Below are positions 42,452-51,310 of a stretch of DNA of 64,000 nt, one piece after another. Under the pieces are notes generated by a model that worked only from the letters and a program-made list of their open reading frames with translations, did no database searches and was not told the DNA's origin. The translations under genes and the position numbers were made by a program. Every line of letters begins with the position of its first letter. The stretch's first letter is position 1. Origin of the DNA: JBJHAX01 sp050480705 (lineage in GTDB: Bacteria; Actinomycetota; Nitriliruptoria; Nitriliruptorales; Nitriliruptoraceae); assembly GCA_050480705.1 (NCBI GenBank), contig JBJHAX010000003.1, positions 1-64,000 of the forward strand, written 5' to 3'.

Positions 42452-44164
42452 TCAATGCGTGTCGAAGACGGACTGATAACGAGCCAGCACGTCTTCGACC
42501 GACGCCACCTCGTCAGACGTGGGCGCGGTTGGGTCTGCCGCCGGAGGCGGGGCGCCGAAGCGCAGCAGGCACGCCATCAGCAGCATGCGTGCCTTGGTGG
42601 CGGTCAGGTTCGCCCCTGCGATCGCGAGTCGCATTCGGTCGGTCGGGATCCATCCCTCGATGTTGCCTCGGCCGACACGAACAACCGGCATGCCCGACAG
42701 TGCTGCGCGTCTAAGCACGTCGTCCACGCTCGGTGCGCTGGAACCATACGGGGCGTTGGCCTCGACGACGAAGCCTGCGAGTCGGTGCCTGCGAAGATTG
42801 TGTTCGATACGGGCGAGGAGTTCGACTTCGTCGTCAGCATCACCCGAGGTCAGGAACCGGGCATGCTTGTGGATTGTGACGTGGGGAATCGCGTCATCGT
42901 GCAGCGTGCCGTCTGCCGTCCGCGTCGCAACATCGCATCGCTGTGGCGCTGACGGGTGGCCTGTCACACCTGCGATCGTGTCAGGAACCCGACTCAGCCG
43001 GACCTCTGACCGCCATGTCGCCCGCCACACCGGCACGTTCGTGAGTACTGGTGGACCGGGATCGCCGATCGTCGCAACGACGCCTCCGTGGCCACCCGTC
43101 GCGGCGAATCCTCCTGGGCGGGCGTCGCGTTTCTGCACGTCACGTGCGGTCAGGACGCGCTCGGCGTCGATGAGTACCGCTCCGAGACGGTCCCGGTCAC
43201 CGTCGCCGCGCCAGATTCCCGACCGCACGTACTGAATCGCGTGCACGAGGTTTCGGTCACCGGTCGCACCGAGCGTGCCGTGCGGCCATTCCGTTGATGC
43301 GACTGCGACGATCGGAACGGCCGTGTCCACGATCAGGCTGAGCCAATAGATGGTCTCCTCGATCGACGGACTGCCTTCCAACCACAGACATGCTGCGTAG
43401 TCGCCGGATGCGAGTGCGTCAGCCACCCGGTTCGTGATCGTCGCGAGCATCGCCCGCGATGGCTCGTCGCGCAGATGCGCGGGGCGGTAGGGGAAGAAGT
43501 CGTCACCGACACGCTCCGGCGGAATCGGGCCGTCACCGACGTCCGTGCGGGAATCCTCGTCGAGGCCGCGCAGATAGCCCCCTGAAGGGGCCGCGCGGTA
43601 GAAATCGAAGTCGGCGTGGGCGCTCAGAAGGTTGCTCTCGGCGTACTCGCCGTAGCCAAGTCGATCGATCTCTTCGAACACGCGGGAAGCGTCGGGGTAG
43701 AAACCCTGCTGCCAGAGCCCGTCCTGGCGCTGCCCGTCCGATTGATCCTCACCTGCGTTCCACGGTGTGCCGTCGGCGCGCAAGCCCATGTAGGGCAAGG
43801 GGTAGAGGCCGTCCTCAGGGGAGAGATCGATGCGTTGTACCGGGCGATCATCGGGTCCTGTCGGATGTGGATGGATCTCACCGCCGGCATCCATCCAGCC
43901 ATCGGGCGGGCCATGCAGTGGTGCCGCATCGGCTTCGAGTGGGTGGGCAGAGAACTGCTCGACCCAGACGGTGGCGGGTCGTGCAAGACGCTGCGGACGC
44001 AACTGATCGAAACGAAGCGGAGCGCCCCAGGCATCGACCATCGCAGGGAGTCCCGCGCGGGTGCGTGCCTTGTTCGAGGTCACCAGCGGCGCACTGTTGA
44101 GCACGGTCGCATTGGGTCCGGCGAACACGGCGAGCCGTGGCTTAGGTGGTACGGATTCGGGCAT
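42452..44164 (-). CDS. Large asparaginase-like protein
   Basis: A 570-residue protein whose middle (LEGSPSIEETIYWLSLIVDTA at 262-282, then VPIVAVAS) matches the second conserved block of type I/II L-asparaginases, usually THGTDTMEETAYFLDL. Here the Thr-Asp of that block is replaced by Ser-Pro, and the N-terminal TGGTI block seems replaced by FAGPNATVLNS. The classical catalytic residues are therefore altered. It is nearly twice the usual length, with an unfamiliar region at 60-235 containing GLYPLPYMGLRADGTPW. ATG 44164 has AAGGG seven bases upstream. It is probably cytosolic, and its activity is uncertain. Confidence 0.7.
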   Translation of the reverse strand: MPESVPPKPRLAVFAGPNATVLNSAPLVTSNKARTRAGLPAMVDAWGAPLRFDQLRPQRLARPATVWVEQFSAHPLEADAAPLHGPPDGWMDAGGEIHPHPTGPDDRPVQRIDLSPEDGLYPLPYMGLRADGTPWNAGEDQSDGQRQDGLWQQGFYPDASRVFEEIDRLGYGEYAESNLLSAHADFDFYRAAPSGGYLRGLDEDSRTDVGDGPIPPERVGDDFFPYRPAHLRDEPSRAMLATITNRVADALASGDYAACLWLEGSPSIEETIYWLSLIVDTAVPIVAVASTEWPHGTLGATGDRNLVHAIQYVRSGIWRGDGDRDRLGAVLIDAERVLTARDVQKRDARPGGFAATGGHGGVVATIGDPGPPVLTNVPVWRATWRSEVRLSRVPDTIAGVTGHPSAPQRCDVATRTADGTLHDDAIPHVTIHKHARFLTSGDADDEVELLARIEHNLRRHRLAGFVVEANAPYGSSAPSVDDVLRRAALSGMPVVRVGRGNIEGWIPTDRMRLAIAGANLTATKARMLLMACLLRFGAPPPAADPTAPTSDEVASVEDVLARYQSVFDTH

Positions 44165-44351
44165 GACGGGCCCTTCGTCACAAACATTGCCGAGGGGTGT
44201 GCACAAGAGCGCCCCTTCGTCGTTTTGAACCGAGGCGGACGCAGCGCATCGATACCTGCGCTGCGACGCCGAGCCTAAGGAATGCTGTCGCCGCCATGGT
44301 CATCGCCCGCCTCACCTCCATTGCTCGTCGACCTCGGCTCGGCGTGGAAGG

Positions 44352-44357
44352 TAAGGT
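44352..44357 (+). promoter_or_regulatory. Possible gap promoter -10
   Basis: TAAGGT lies 53 bases before the gap start in a 246-base divergent region, matching the -10 form before pyrR. No -35 at a normal distance is convincing. Confidence 0.3.
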
Positions 44358-44410
44358 CTGGGCAGTAGCCGCACGGCACACACTTCACGAGCACAGGGGA
44401 GCAGACCCTC

Positions 44411-45415
44411 ATGACCGTCCGCGTCGCCATCAACGGATTCGGTCGCATCGGCCGCAACCTGCTGCGTTCGGCAGCGCGCTACGACATCGACCTCGAATTC
44501 GTTGCCGTCAACGATCTCACCGATACCGAGACGCTGGCGTTGCTGCTCCGCTACGACAGTGTCCACGGCCGCTTCGATGGCACGGTCGAGTCGAGCGGAT
44601 CGGGCCTCGTCGTCGATGGTCACGAAATCCGTGTGTTGTCCGAACGCGACCCCGCATCGCTGCCTTGGAAAGAACTCGAGGTCGACGTCGTCGTCGAATC
44701 AACCGGCCTGTTCACCACCCGTGACGAGGCGGCCAAGCACCTCGACGCGGGAGCGAAGAAGGTCGTCATCTCTGCGCCGGCGAAGGGCGAAGACAAGACG
44801 ATCGTGCTCGGTGCCAACGAAGCGGAATACGACCCCGATGCGCACGACGTCGTGTCGATGGCGTCCTGCACGACCAACTCGGTCGTCCCGATGGCCAAGA
44901 CCATCCACGAGGCGTTCGGTATCGAGCAGGGCCTGATGACGACCGTGCACGCCTACACCGGCGACCAGCGGCTCCACGATGCGCCGCACAAGGATCCCCG
45001 CCGAGCGCGAGCCGGTGCGGTCTCGATCGTGCCGACGACGACTGGAGCGGCCAAGGCCGCGTCATTGGCCCTGCCCGAACTCGCCGGGCGCATGGACGGG
45101 CTGGCCCTGAGGGTGCCGATTCCCGACGGGTCGGTCACCGACCTGACGCTCCTGCTCGAACGGGAGGTGACCGCAGACGAGGTCAACGATGCGGTGCGGG
45201 CTGCGGCCGAAGGGCCTCTTGCGGGCATCATGGAGTTCGCGACCGATCCGATCGTGTCTATCGACATCGTCGGCAACCCGCACTCCTGCGTCTTCGATTC
45301 GCTCGCGACCATGGCGGCAGGCCGGATGGTCAAGGTGCTTGGCTGGTACGACAACGAGTGGGGCTACTCGACGCGCCTCGCGGAGTTCACCGGCTACGTC
45401 GGCGAGCGTCTGTGA
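44411..45415 (+). CDS. gap: Glyceraldehyde-3-phosphate dehydrogenase
   Basis: Type I GAPDH of 334 residues converting glyceraldehyde-3-phosphate to 1,3-bisphosphoglycerate. The dinucleotide fold starts INGFGRIGRN; Asp35 in VAVNDLTD suggests NAD preference. The catalytic Cys153 is in ASCTTNS and His180 in TTVHAYTGDQ. GGGGAG lies nine bases before ATG 44411. Its stop overlaps the pgk start, giving the common gap-pgk operon, with tpiA one gene further. Confidence 0.96.
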   Translation: MTVRVAINGFGRIGRNLLRSAARYDIDLEFVAVNDLTDTETLALLLRYDSVHGRFDGTVESSGSGLVVDGHEIRVLSERDPASLPWKELEVDVVVESTGLFTTRDEAAKHLDAGAKKVVISAPAKGEDKTIVLGANEAEYDPDAHDVVSMASCTTNSVVPMAKTIHEAFGIEQGLMTTVHAYTGDQRLHDAPHKDPRRARAGAVSIVPTTTGAAKAASLALPELAGRMDGLALRVPIPDGSVTDLTLLLEREVTADEVNDAVRAAAEGPLAGIMEFATDPIVSIDIVGNPHSCVFDSLATMAAGRMVKVLGWYDNEWGYSTRLAEFTGYVGERL

Positions 45416-46611
45416 CAGGCACGTCCCTGCTCGCTGGAGTCGCCCGGGTCACCGACCTCGATCCGCGAGGTCGGCGCGTCTTCGTGCGTGCGGATCTCAA
45501 CGTGCCGTTGCGCGACGGCGAGATCACCGACGATCTGCGCATCGAAGCGTCGCTGCCGACGTTGCGGCTGCTTCTCGAACGAGACGGGCGCCTCGTCGTC
45601 GCGTCGCATCTGGGACGTCCGTCAGGACCTGCTGACGTCGCGACATCGATGGCGCCTGTCCGTGACAGGCTTGCGCAGCTGCTGGACCTCGAGGTGCAGC
45701 TCGCGAGCGATGTGGTCGGTGACGACGCGCGCGCACGGGCCGACGCACTCGCCGATAGGGAGGTGCTCCTCCTCCAGAATCTGCGCTGGCATCCCGGCGA
45801 GACCGCAGGTGATGGCGGCTTCGCTGATGCCCTCGCGCAGCTGTGTGACGTCTACGTCAACGACGCCTTCGGTGCATCTCACCGTGCACACGCATCCATC
45901 TCGGGCCTGCCGGCGCGCCGGCAGGCGTACGCGGGCCTGCTGCTCGAACGTGAACTCGATGCGTTGGGACGGCTGCTCGATGATCCGCCGCGTCCCTACG
46001 TTGCCGTACTCGGGGGCGCAAAGGTCAGCGACAAGCTCATCGTGCTCGAGAATCTGCTTGGTCGCGTCGACACCCTGGCCATCGGCGGGGCGATGGCGTT
46101 CACCTTCCTGGCTGCGGAGGGCCGCGACGTCGGCACCTCACGTGTCGAAGCCGATCAGGTCCACCGTGTCGACCAGCTCGTCAACGATGCGCGCAGCCGC
46201 GGCGTCGACGTGCTGTTGCCCAGCGACGTGGTCGTTGCCGGGACCTTTGACGAACACGCGGCCCCGTCAACCGTCGACGTTGCCGAGATCCCTGTGGACT
46301 GCATGGGACTCGACATCGGTCCACGAACCGCACAACACTTTGCGGAAGTCGTCGGCGCCGCGGCTTCGGTGTTCTGGAATGGCCCGATGGGTGTGTTCGA
46401 GTGGGACGCGTTCGCGCATGGCACACGTTCGGTGGCCCAGGCCGTGGCGACGTCGGAGGGGTTCACCGTTGTCGGCGGGGGCGACTCTGCAGCGGCCGTG
46501 CGATCCATGGGACTCGCCGACCGGATCGATCATGTGTCGACCGGTGGCGGCGCGTCGCTCGAACTGCTCGAAGGGCGGATCCTTCCCGGGATCGCAGCCC
46601 TGATGAGCTGA
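45412..46611 (+). CDS. pgk: Phosphoglycerate kinase
   Basis: PGK (399 residues) makes ATP from 1,3-bisphosphoglycerate. The substrate strand VRADLNVPLRDGEI, the basic-patch histidine in ASHLGRPSG, NDAFGASHRAHASI, AVLGGAKVSDK and the nucleotide loop VVGGGDSAAAV are all present. The GTG at 45412 overlaps the gap stop (GTGA); a longer in-frame start at 45358 inside gap is unlikely. A lipoprotein gene separates it from tpiA. Confidence 0.96.
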   Translation: MTGTSLLAGVARVTDLDPRGRRVFVRADLNVPLRDGEITDDLRIEASLPTLRLLLERDGRLVVASHLGRPSGPADVATSMAPVRDRLAQLLDLEVQLASDVVGDDARARADALADREVLLLQNLRWHPGETAGDGGFADALAQLCDVYVNDAFGASHRAHASISGLPARRQAYAGLLLERELDALGRLLDDPPRPYVAVLGGAKVSDKLIVLENLLGRVDTLAIGGAMAFTFLAAEGRDVGTSRVEADQVHRVDQLVNDARSRGVDVLLPSDVVVAGTFDEHAAPSTVDVAEIPVDCMGLDIGPRTAQHFAEVVGAAASVFWNGPMGVFEWDAFAHGTRSVAQAVATSEGFTVVGGGDSAAAVRSMGLADRIDHVSTGGGASLELLEGRILPGIAALMS

Positions 46612-46630
46612 CGTGCACTCGTCGTCTCTG

Positions 46631-48277
46631 ATGCCGCAACGACGGACCCTCCTCCTCGCGTCGCTCCTCATGGGGCTGCTCATCGCGGCCTGTGCGGACA
46701 GCGCCGATCGCGACGATGAACGGGCTGTGGGCGTGGCGCACGAGACGATCCCATCGGCAACGGAGCAGACCGGGCAGGAGGCGCCCTTGCGCGTCTACGG
46801 GTGCACCACGAGCGGGCTGCATCCGCACGACAGTCGCGACACGTGCTCGAATCGGATCGTCCAGCAGATCTTCACAGGGCTTGTGGAGATTGATGCGGAA
46901 ACGGGTGAGCCGGTCCTGCAGGTCGCACGCGCGATCGAGACCGAGGACGCCACGACCTGGACTGTGGAGATCGAGCGGGGCTGGACGTTCCACGACGGTG
47001 AGCTGGTGACGGCACAGTCGTTCGTCGATGCGTGGAACCACGCAGCACAGCCGGTCTACGACCACCGTGCCCGTGACTACTTCGCGGGCATCGCCGGCTA
47101 CGACGACGTGCAGGCGGGTGAGGCCGACGCACTCGAGGGACTCGAGATCGTCGACGAGTGGACGTTCGAGATCACGCTCGACGCTCCATTCGCGCCTCTG
47201 TTGTCACGATTGGCCAGCCCAGCGTTCTCGCCGCTGCCGTCCATCGCCTATGCCGACATGGAAGCGTTTGCCCGCCACCCGGTCGGCAACGGCCGTTACG
47301 AACTCGAGGAGTTCGACCCTGACCGTGAAGCCGTGTTGCGACGCTACGAGGACTGGTCGGGCTCCGATCCCGCCCGCAACGACGAGGTCGTTTTCGTCAT
47401 CTACACCGGTGACGCCGCACTTGACAACGCGTTCCTGGATGTTCTCGCGGGCGCGCTCGATGTGCTCGAAAACGTCCCACCGGAGGAACTCCCGGCGCTC
47501 GACGACACCTTCGGCGATCGGGTCGTGCGCAGCCCGACCGGGACACTCACGATGCTCGGTCTTCCCCAGTACGACCCGGTGTTCGCTGACAACGTGCTGC
47601 TCGCACAGGCGTTGTCGCTGGCGATCGATCGTCAGGCGATCATCGACACGACGCTCGACGGCTCGGCTGTGCCTGCAACCTCGTTGTTGCCGCCTGTGCT
47701 CGACAGCCACCGGAGCGATGCGTGCGAGGCCTGTTCCTACGACCCGGCGCGAGCTCGTGAACTGTTCGCCGAGTCCGGTGGGTTGGACGGGCCGCTGACG
47801 GTGACGTTCAACGCCGGCTCCGGTCACGAAGAGTGGATCGAGGCGGTCAGCGGCTACTGGCGTGACGTGCTCGGCATCGAGCAGTTCGTGTACGAGTCCG
47901 AGGAGTTCGCGCCCTATCTGCAACTGCTCGAAGACGAACGTGCCGCCGGCCCGTTCAGGCTCGCGTGGGGCCTGGCCTATCCGAGCGCGCAGTATGCGTT
48001 GTCGGACCTGTTCCGCTCCAGCGGCGCTGCGAACCATGTGGCCTACCGGTCGGCGGCGTTCGATGATCTGCTCGACGTCGCGAACGCGTCGCCACCCGAT
48101 GAAGCTGATGCGCTCTATCAGGAGGCTGAGGATCAGGTTCTCGCAGACATGCCGGTGATTCCGCTGTGGTATGGGCGAGCGACCGCGGTGCACAGCGAAC
48201 GCGTTTCCGACGTCGTTGTCGATGCGTCGACGATCGTGCGGGTCGACCGCATCCGGTTGATCGACGTCGAACGCTAG
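46631..48277 (+). CDS. Family-5 (peptide/nickel-type) ABC substrate-binding lipoprotein
   Basis: A 548-residue SBP_bac_5 lipoprotein. After an Arg-rich start and hydrophobic segment comes the lipobox IAAC, then LRVYGCTTSGLHPHDSRDTCSNRI, ARAIETEDATTWTVEIERGWTFHDGE and a C-terminal lobe with the CxxC CEACSYDPARARELF. It presumably binds an oligopeptide or similar ligand outside the membrane. No permease or ATPase gene is nearby. ATG 46631 (MPQRRTLLLAS) makes a normal signal peptide; GTG 46613 is possible. It sits between pgk and tpiA and may be read from the gap promoter. Confidence 0.85.
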   Translation: MPQRRTLLLASLLMGLLIAACADSADRDDERAVGVAHETIPSATEQTGQEAPLRVYGCTTSGLHPHDSRDTCSNRIVQQIFTGLVEIDAETGEPVLQVARAIETEDATTWTVEIERGWTFHDGELVTAQSFVDAWNHAAQPVYDHRARDYFAGIAGYDDVQAGEADALEGLEIVDEWTFEITLDAPFAPLLSRLASPAFSPLPSIAYADMEAFARHPVGNGRYELEEFDPDREAVLRRYEDWSGSDPARNDEVVFVIYTGDAALDNAFLDVLAGALDVLENVPPEELPALDDTFGDRVVRSPTGTLTMLGLPQYDPVFADNVLLAQALSLAIDRQAIIDTTLDGSAVPATSLLPPVLDSHRSDACEACSYDPARARELFAESGGLDGPLTVTFNAGSGHEEWIEAVSGYWRDVLGIEQFVYESEEFAPYLQLLEDERAAGPFRLAWGLAYPSAQYALSDLFRSSGAANHVAYRSAAFDDLLDVANASPPDEADALYQEAEDQVLADMPVIPLWYGRATAVHSERVSDVVVDASTIVRVDRIRLIDVER

Positions 48278-48366
48278 TGTCGTACGACTGACGGACAGCA
48301 CGATCCAGCTCGCCGTGCGACATCGCGCGCGACGTCATGACCATCCTGCCGTACTCGGAGGCGAAG

Positions 48367-49137
48367 GTGAACCGACGCGTTCCGCTCATCGCGGGCAACT
48401 GGAAGATGCACCGAGACCACCTCGAAGCGATCCAGCTCGTGCAGAAGCTGGCATACCACCTCGACGAGGAGGATTTCGAGGATCAGGAGGTGGTGGTGTG
48501 CCCGCCGTTCGTATCGCTGCGATCGGTGCAGACGTTGATCCAGTCGGACCGCCTGGCCATGCTGCTCGGCGCGCAGGATTGCCACACCGAGGACGAGGGA
48601 GCGTTCACCGGCGAGATCTCCGCACCGATGCTCGCACGACTCGACGTGAGTTTCGTCATCGTCGGGCACTCGGAACGCCGCACGTTGTTCGATGAGGATG
48701 ACCGGACGGTTGCGGCGAAGGCGCGCGCAGTGCTCCGGCACGGAATGGCCCCGATCGTGTGCGTGGGCGAGTCCGCGGAAGACCGTGACGCTGGCCGGGC
48801 GCAGGACGTTGTCACCGCCCAGCTGCAAGCAAGCCTGGACGGGGTCGAGATCGTCGCGGGATCGGATCTGGTCGTCGCCTACGAGCCGGTATGGGCGATA
48901 GGAACCGGGCGGACCGCGACGCCCGATGATGCCCAGGCGATGTGCGCGGCGATCCGCTCGTCGTTGGGTGAACGATTCGATGGTGCAGCCGACGACATCC
49001 GTGTGCTCTACGGAGGCAGCGTCAAGCCCGGCAACATCCGGACGCTGATGGCCTTGGAGGACGTCGACGGCGTCCTTGTCGGCGGCGCCAGCATCTCGTC
49101 CGACGATTTCGCCTTGATCGTCGGACATCGCCGCTGA
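48367..49137 (+). CDS. tpiA: Triosephosphate isomerase
   Basis: TPI (256 residues) interconverts dihydroxyacetone phosphate and glyceraldehyde-3-phosphate. It shows the catalytic lysine in AGNWKMH, histidine in VGHSERR, glutamate in AYEPVWAIGTG and the phosphate loop YGGSVKPGN. GTG 48367 (VNRRVPLIAGNWKM) is chosen because GGAGG sits five bases upstream; an ATG at 48337 would add ten residues without a good ribosome site. It follows the lipoprotein gene by 89 bases in the gap-pgk group. Confidence 0.95.
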   Translation: MNRRVPLIAGNWKMHRDHLEAIQLVQKLAYHLDEEDFEDQEVVVCPPFVSLRSVQTLIQSDRLAMLLGAQDCHTEDEGAFTGEISAPMLARLDVSFVIVGHSERRTLFDEDDRTVAAKARAVLRHGMAPIVCVGESAEDRDAGRAQDVVTAQLQASLDGVEIVAGSDLVVAYEPVWAIGTGRTATPDDAQAMCAAIRSSLGERFDGAADDIRVLYGGSVKPGNIRTLMALEDVDGVLVGGASISSDDFALIVGHRR

Positions 49138-49214
49138 GCCGTCTCGGCGCTACAGTGACGGCAGGGAGCACCACGAACGAGAACCGGCGGGGGGGACGAG
49201 GAATCGAGGGTGGG

Positions 49215-49619
49215 ATGGCCACACGCCGCAACGAACCTCTGGAGACGCTGCTCGGTCCGCTCGAGCAGGAGGTCATGGAGGTCGTCTGGAAGGTCGGTGA
49301 TTCGACCGTCCGCGATGTTCACGGCGAACTCTCGCGGTCCCGCACGATCGCGTATACGACGGTGATGACGACGATGAGCCGGCTTGCGAGCAAAGGTCTG
49401 CTGCGCAGGGACACCGCGTCACTCGCTCATCGCTACCGGCCGGCGATCAGCCGTGAACGGTACGCACGCTCGGCTGTGGGCGATGTGCTGTCATGGCTCC
49501 TCGAGCGCTACCCCGAACCAGCTGCGGCGTATCTGGCCGAGGCCGTCGACGAGGTCGACGGCGTGAATCTCGACGCGCTTCGTGAGGCCGTCGCGAGGCG
49601 GCGACGTCAGGAGCAGTGA
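49215..49619 (+). CDS. BlaI/MecI-family transcriptional repressor
   Basis: A 134-residue winged-helix repressor. LGPLEQEVMEVVWKVGDSTVRDVHGEL and TIAYTTVMTTMSRLASKGLLRRD are the BlaI/MecI DNA-binding region; the C-terminal half is the dimerisation part, where the partner protease would cleave. It is coupled to a downstream M56 peptidase gene, the usual repressor/sensor pairing. No beta-lactamase or PBP2a gene is adjacent, so its regulon is unknown. TACAGT at 49151-49156 could be a -10. ATG 49215 has GAGGG upstream. Confidence 0.88.
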   Translation: MATRRNEPLETLLGPLEQEVMEVVWKVGDSTVRDVHGELSRSRTIAYTTVMTTMSRLASKGLLRRDTASLAHRYRPAISRERYARSAVGDVLSWLLERYPEPAAAYLAEAVDEVDGVNLDALREAVARRRRQEQ

Positions 49620-49623
49620 CCAC

Positions 49624-50979
49624 GTGGATCTCGGCGTCCTGCTGAGTCTTCCGGTCGAGTCGATCGCGGTTCGCGCGATCCTCGCCACGCTTGCGTGTGT
49701 TGTGCTGGTCAAGCTGCTGCTGCGCGTCGGGTTGCGTACGCCGGGCGTGCGGGTTCTGGCCGCACTGACACCGGCGGTCGTGCTCGCGTTTGTGGTTGCA
49801 GCAACGTGGGCGCACCCCCGCCTTCCCACGTTGATGGTTCCCGTCGAGGCGCGGGACGCGCTCGCAATCCGGGTTGCCGAGGGCTACCTGTACTTCGCCC
49901 CGGTGGTCTTCCCCCTTCTGGTGGCCGCGTGGGCGCTGTTCGCCACAACGCGTCTGCTGCGACGTCTCCTCGTCGTGCGGATAACCCATCGGCGTGCTCT
50001 CGACGCGCTGTCCGTCGGACTCACGCCAGGGCACGTGCACGGCGCTGCGACGAACGTTGCGCGGTCGCTTGGTGTGCCCGAACCTTTCGTCACCGTGGTC
50101 CCATCGGCGCCCGGCGGCGCGTACGTGGTCGGTCGCCGCCATCCGATCGTCGTCCTCGACGCAGATCTGGTGGCGCGCCTCGACGACGCTGAACTCGAAG
50201 GCGTGCTCGCGCACGAGCTCGCGCACGTCAAGCGACGCGACAACCTCGTCGCCGGCGTGCTGGGAACCGTGCGTGACGCGGCCTTCTTCGCGCCAGGCGT
50301 TGGCTGGGCGGTTCGTCACCTGCACCGTGAGCGGGAGCGAGCCGCGGATCAGGTGGCCGTCGGCGCAACAGGCAGACCGGGAGCGCTGGCGAGCGGCCTG
50401 CTCAAAGTGATCCGGCACACGCCTCGAAGCGGGCATGTGTGTGCGACCCTGGCGCCGAGCACCGGACTCGTCGACCGTGTCCGCATCCTCGTCGAGGGAG
50501 AACCGAAGGTTACCCGGACCCGTCGTATCGGCGAGATGAGTGCGCTGGCGCTCGTCGCCGCGGTCGCCGTCGCAGCGGCGATCGTCGTCCCCGGACAGAT
50601 CGCCGGCGTCGATCGCGAACGCGACGCAGTCGCGATCGTCTGGTCGGTGGGCGCAGCGGACGATGTCGCAACGGGGCCAGCTAGAGCGTTCGATGTCTAC
50701 GAGCGCCATCGCCTCGAGATTGCATCGGCGGACACGCGCGCGCTGCCTGCCCGGTTCGACGAACATGCGATCGAGAATCGGCGCAGCACGCTGCGAGCCT
50801 GTGGCGACGAACAGGGGCGGTGTCCCGCGCCGCATGTCAGTCCCGGTTTGGGTCTGCAGCCGCGACCGGTGATCACTGTGGAAGACGACGTTGTGCGCTC
50901 GTGGCAGGCAACCCCGCTCGTCCAGGGAAGCTCGCCCGGTGCCGGTGTGCGGATGTACTGGCTTTCATGGATCGAATGA
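49624..50979 (+). CDS. M56-family membrane peptidase
   Basis: A 451-residue membrane metalloprotease with several N-terminal helices and the zinc motif AHELAHVKRRDN (HExxH), plus the downstream ERERAADQVAV glutamate/aspartate segment. A late helix (SALALVAAVAVAAAIVVPG) precedes a C-terminal extracytoplasmic stretch. With the BlaI-like gene four bases upstream it would form a signal-responsive pair. No penicillin-binding sensor domain is fused, unlike BlaR1/MecR1, so the signal is unknown. GTG 49624 is chosen, with AGGAG ten bases upstream. Confidence 0.86.
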   Translation: MDLGVLLSLPVESIAVRAILATLACVVLVKLLLRVGLRTPGVRVLAALTPAVVLAFVVAATWAHPRLPTLMVPVEARDALAIRVAEGYLYFAPVVFPLLVAAWALFATTRLLRRLLVVRITHRRALDALSVGLTPGHVHGAATNVARSLGVPEPFVTVVPSAPGGAYVVGRRHPIVVLDADLVARLDDAELEGVLAHELAHVKRRDNLVAGVLGTVRDAAFFAPGVGWAVRHLHRERERAADQVAVGATGRPGALASGLLKVIRHTPRSGHVCATLAPSTGLVDRVRILVEGEPKVTRTRRIGEMSALALVAAVAVAAAIVVPGQIAGVDRERDAVAIVWSVGAADDVATGPARAFDVYERHRLEIASADTRALPARFDEHAIENRRSTLRACGDEQGRCPAPHVSPGLGLQPRPVITVEDDVVRSWQATPLVQGSSPGAGVRMYWLSWIE

Positions 50980-51081
50980 GCGGCCGAAGAAACCCGACCG
51001 CGGATGCATACGCAGCGAAGTGAGCATCCGTGAAGGGTGGGCTACCCTCAACGGCGACGTCATCGACCTCCGGAGCGCGCT

Positions 51082-51309
51082 GTGCTCGTCGGCTTTCTCG
51101 TGGCCCTGCATGTGTTGCTCGGGCTCATGCTGATCGGCTTCGTGTTGCTGCATCGTGGCCAGGGCGGGGGCATGTCCGACATGTTCGGCGGTGGGGCTGC
51201 CGGCGGCCTCCAGGGGTCGGCGGTGGTCGAGCGCAATCTCGATCGCATCACGGTCGTCACGGCGCTGCTGTTCGGCCTCACGAACTGTCTGCTCGTCGTG
51301 CTGTTGTGA
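51082..51309 (+). CDS. secG: Protein translocase subunit SecG
   Basis: SecG (75 residues) is a small partner of SecYE with two membrane helices (LVGFLVALHVLLGLMLIGFVLL and TVVTALLFGLTNCLLVVLL) flanking the conserved loop HRGQGGGMSDMFGGG. GTG 51082 with GGAG six bases upstream gives the normal length; upstream in-frame codons are Arg/Pro-rich and unlikely to be translated. The tpi-to-secG proximity is common in actinobacteria, here with the BlaI/M56 pair inserted. Confidence 0.92.
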   Translation: MLVGFLVALHVLLGLMLIGFVLLHRGQGGGMSDMFGGGAAGGLQGSAVVERNLDRITVVTALLFGLTNCLLVVLL

Positions 51310-51310
51310 G

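Noticed and set aside
49141..49215. BlaI-type operator upstream of the repressor gene
   Set aside because: TACAGT occurs but no matching inverted half-site at a regular spacing is seen, so I list it only as a possible -10.
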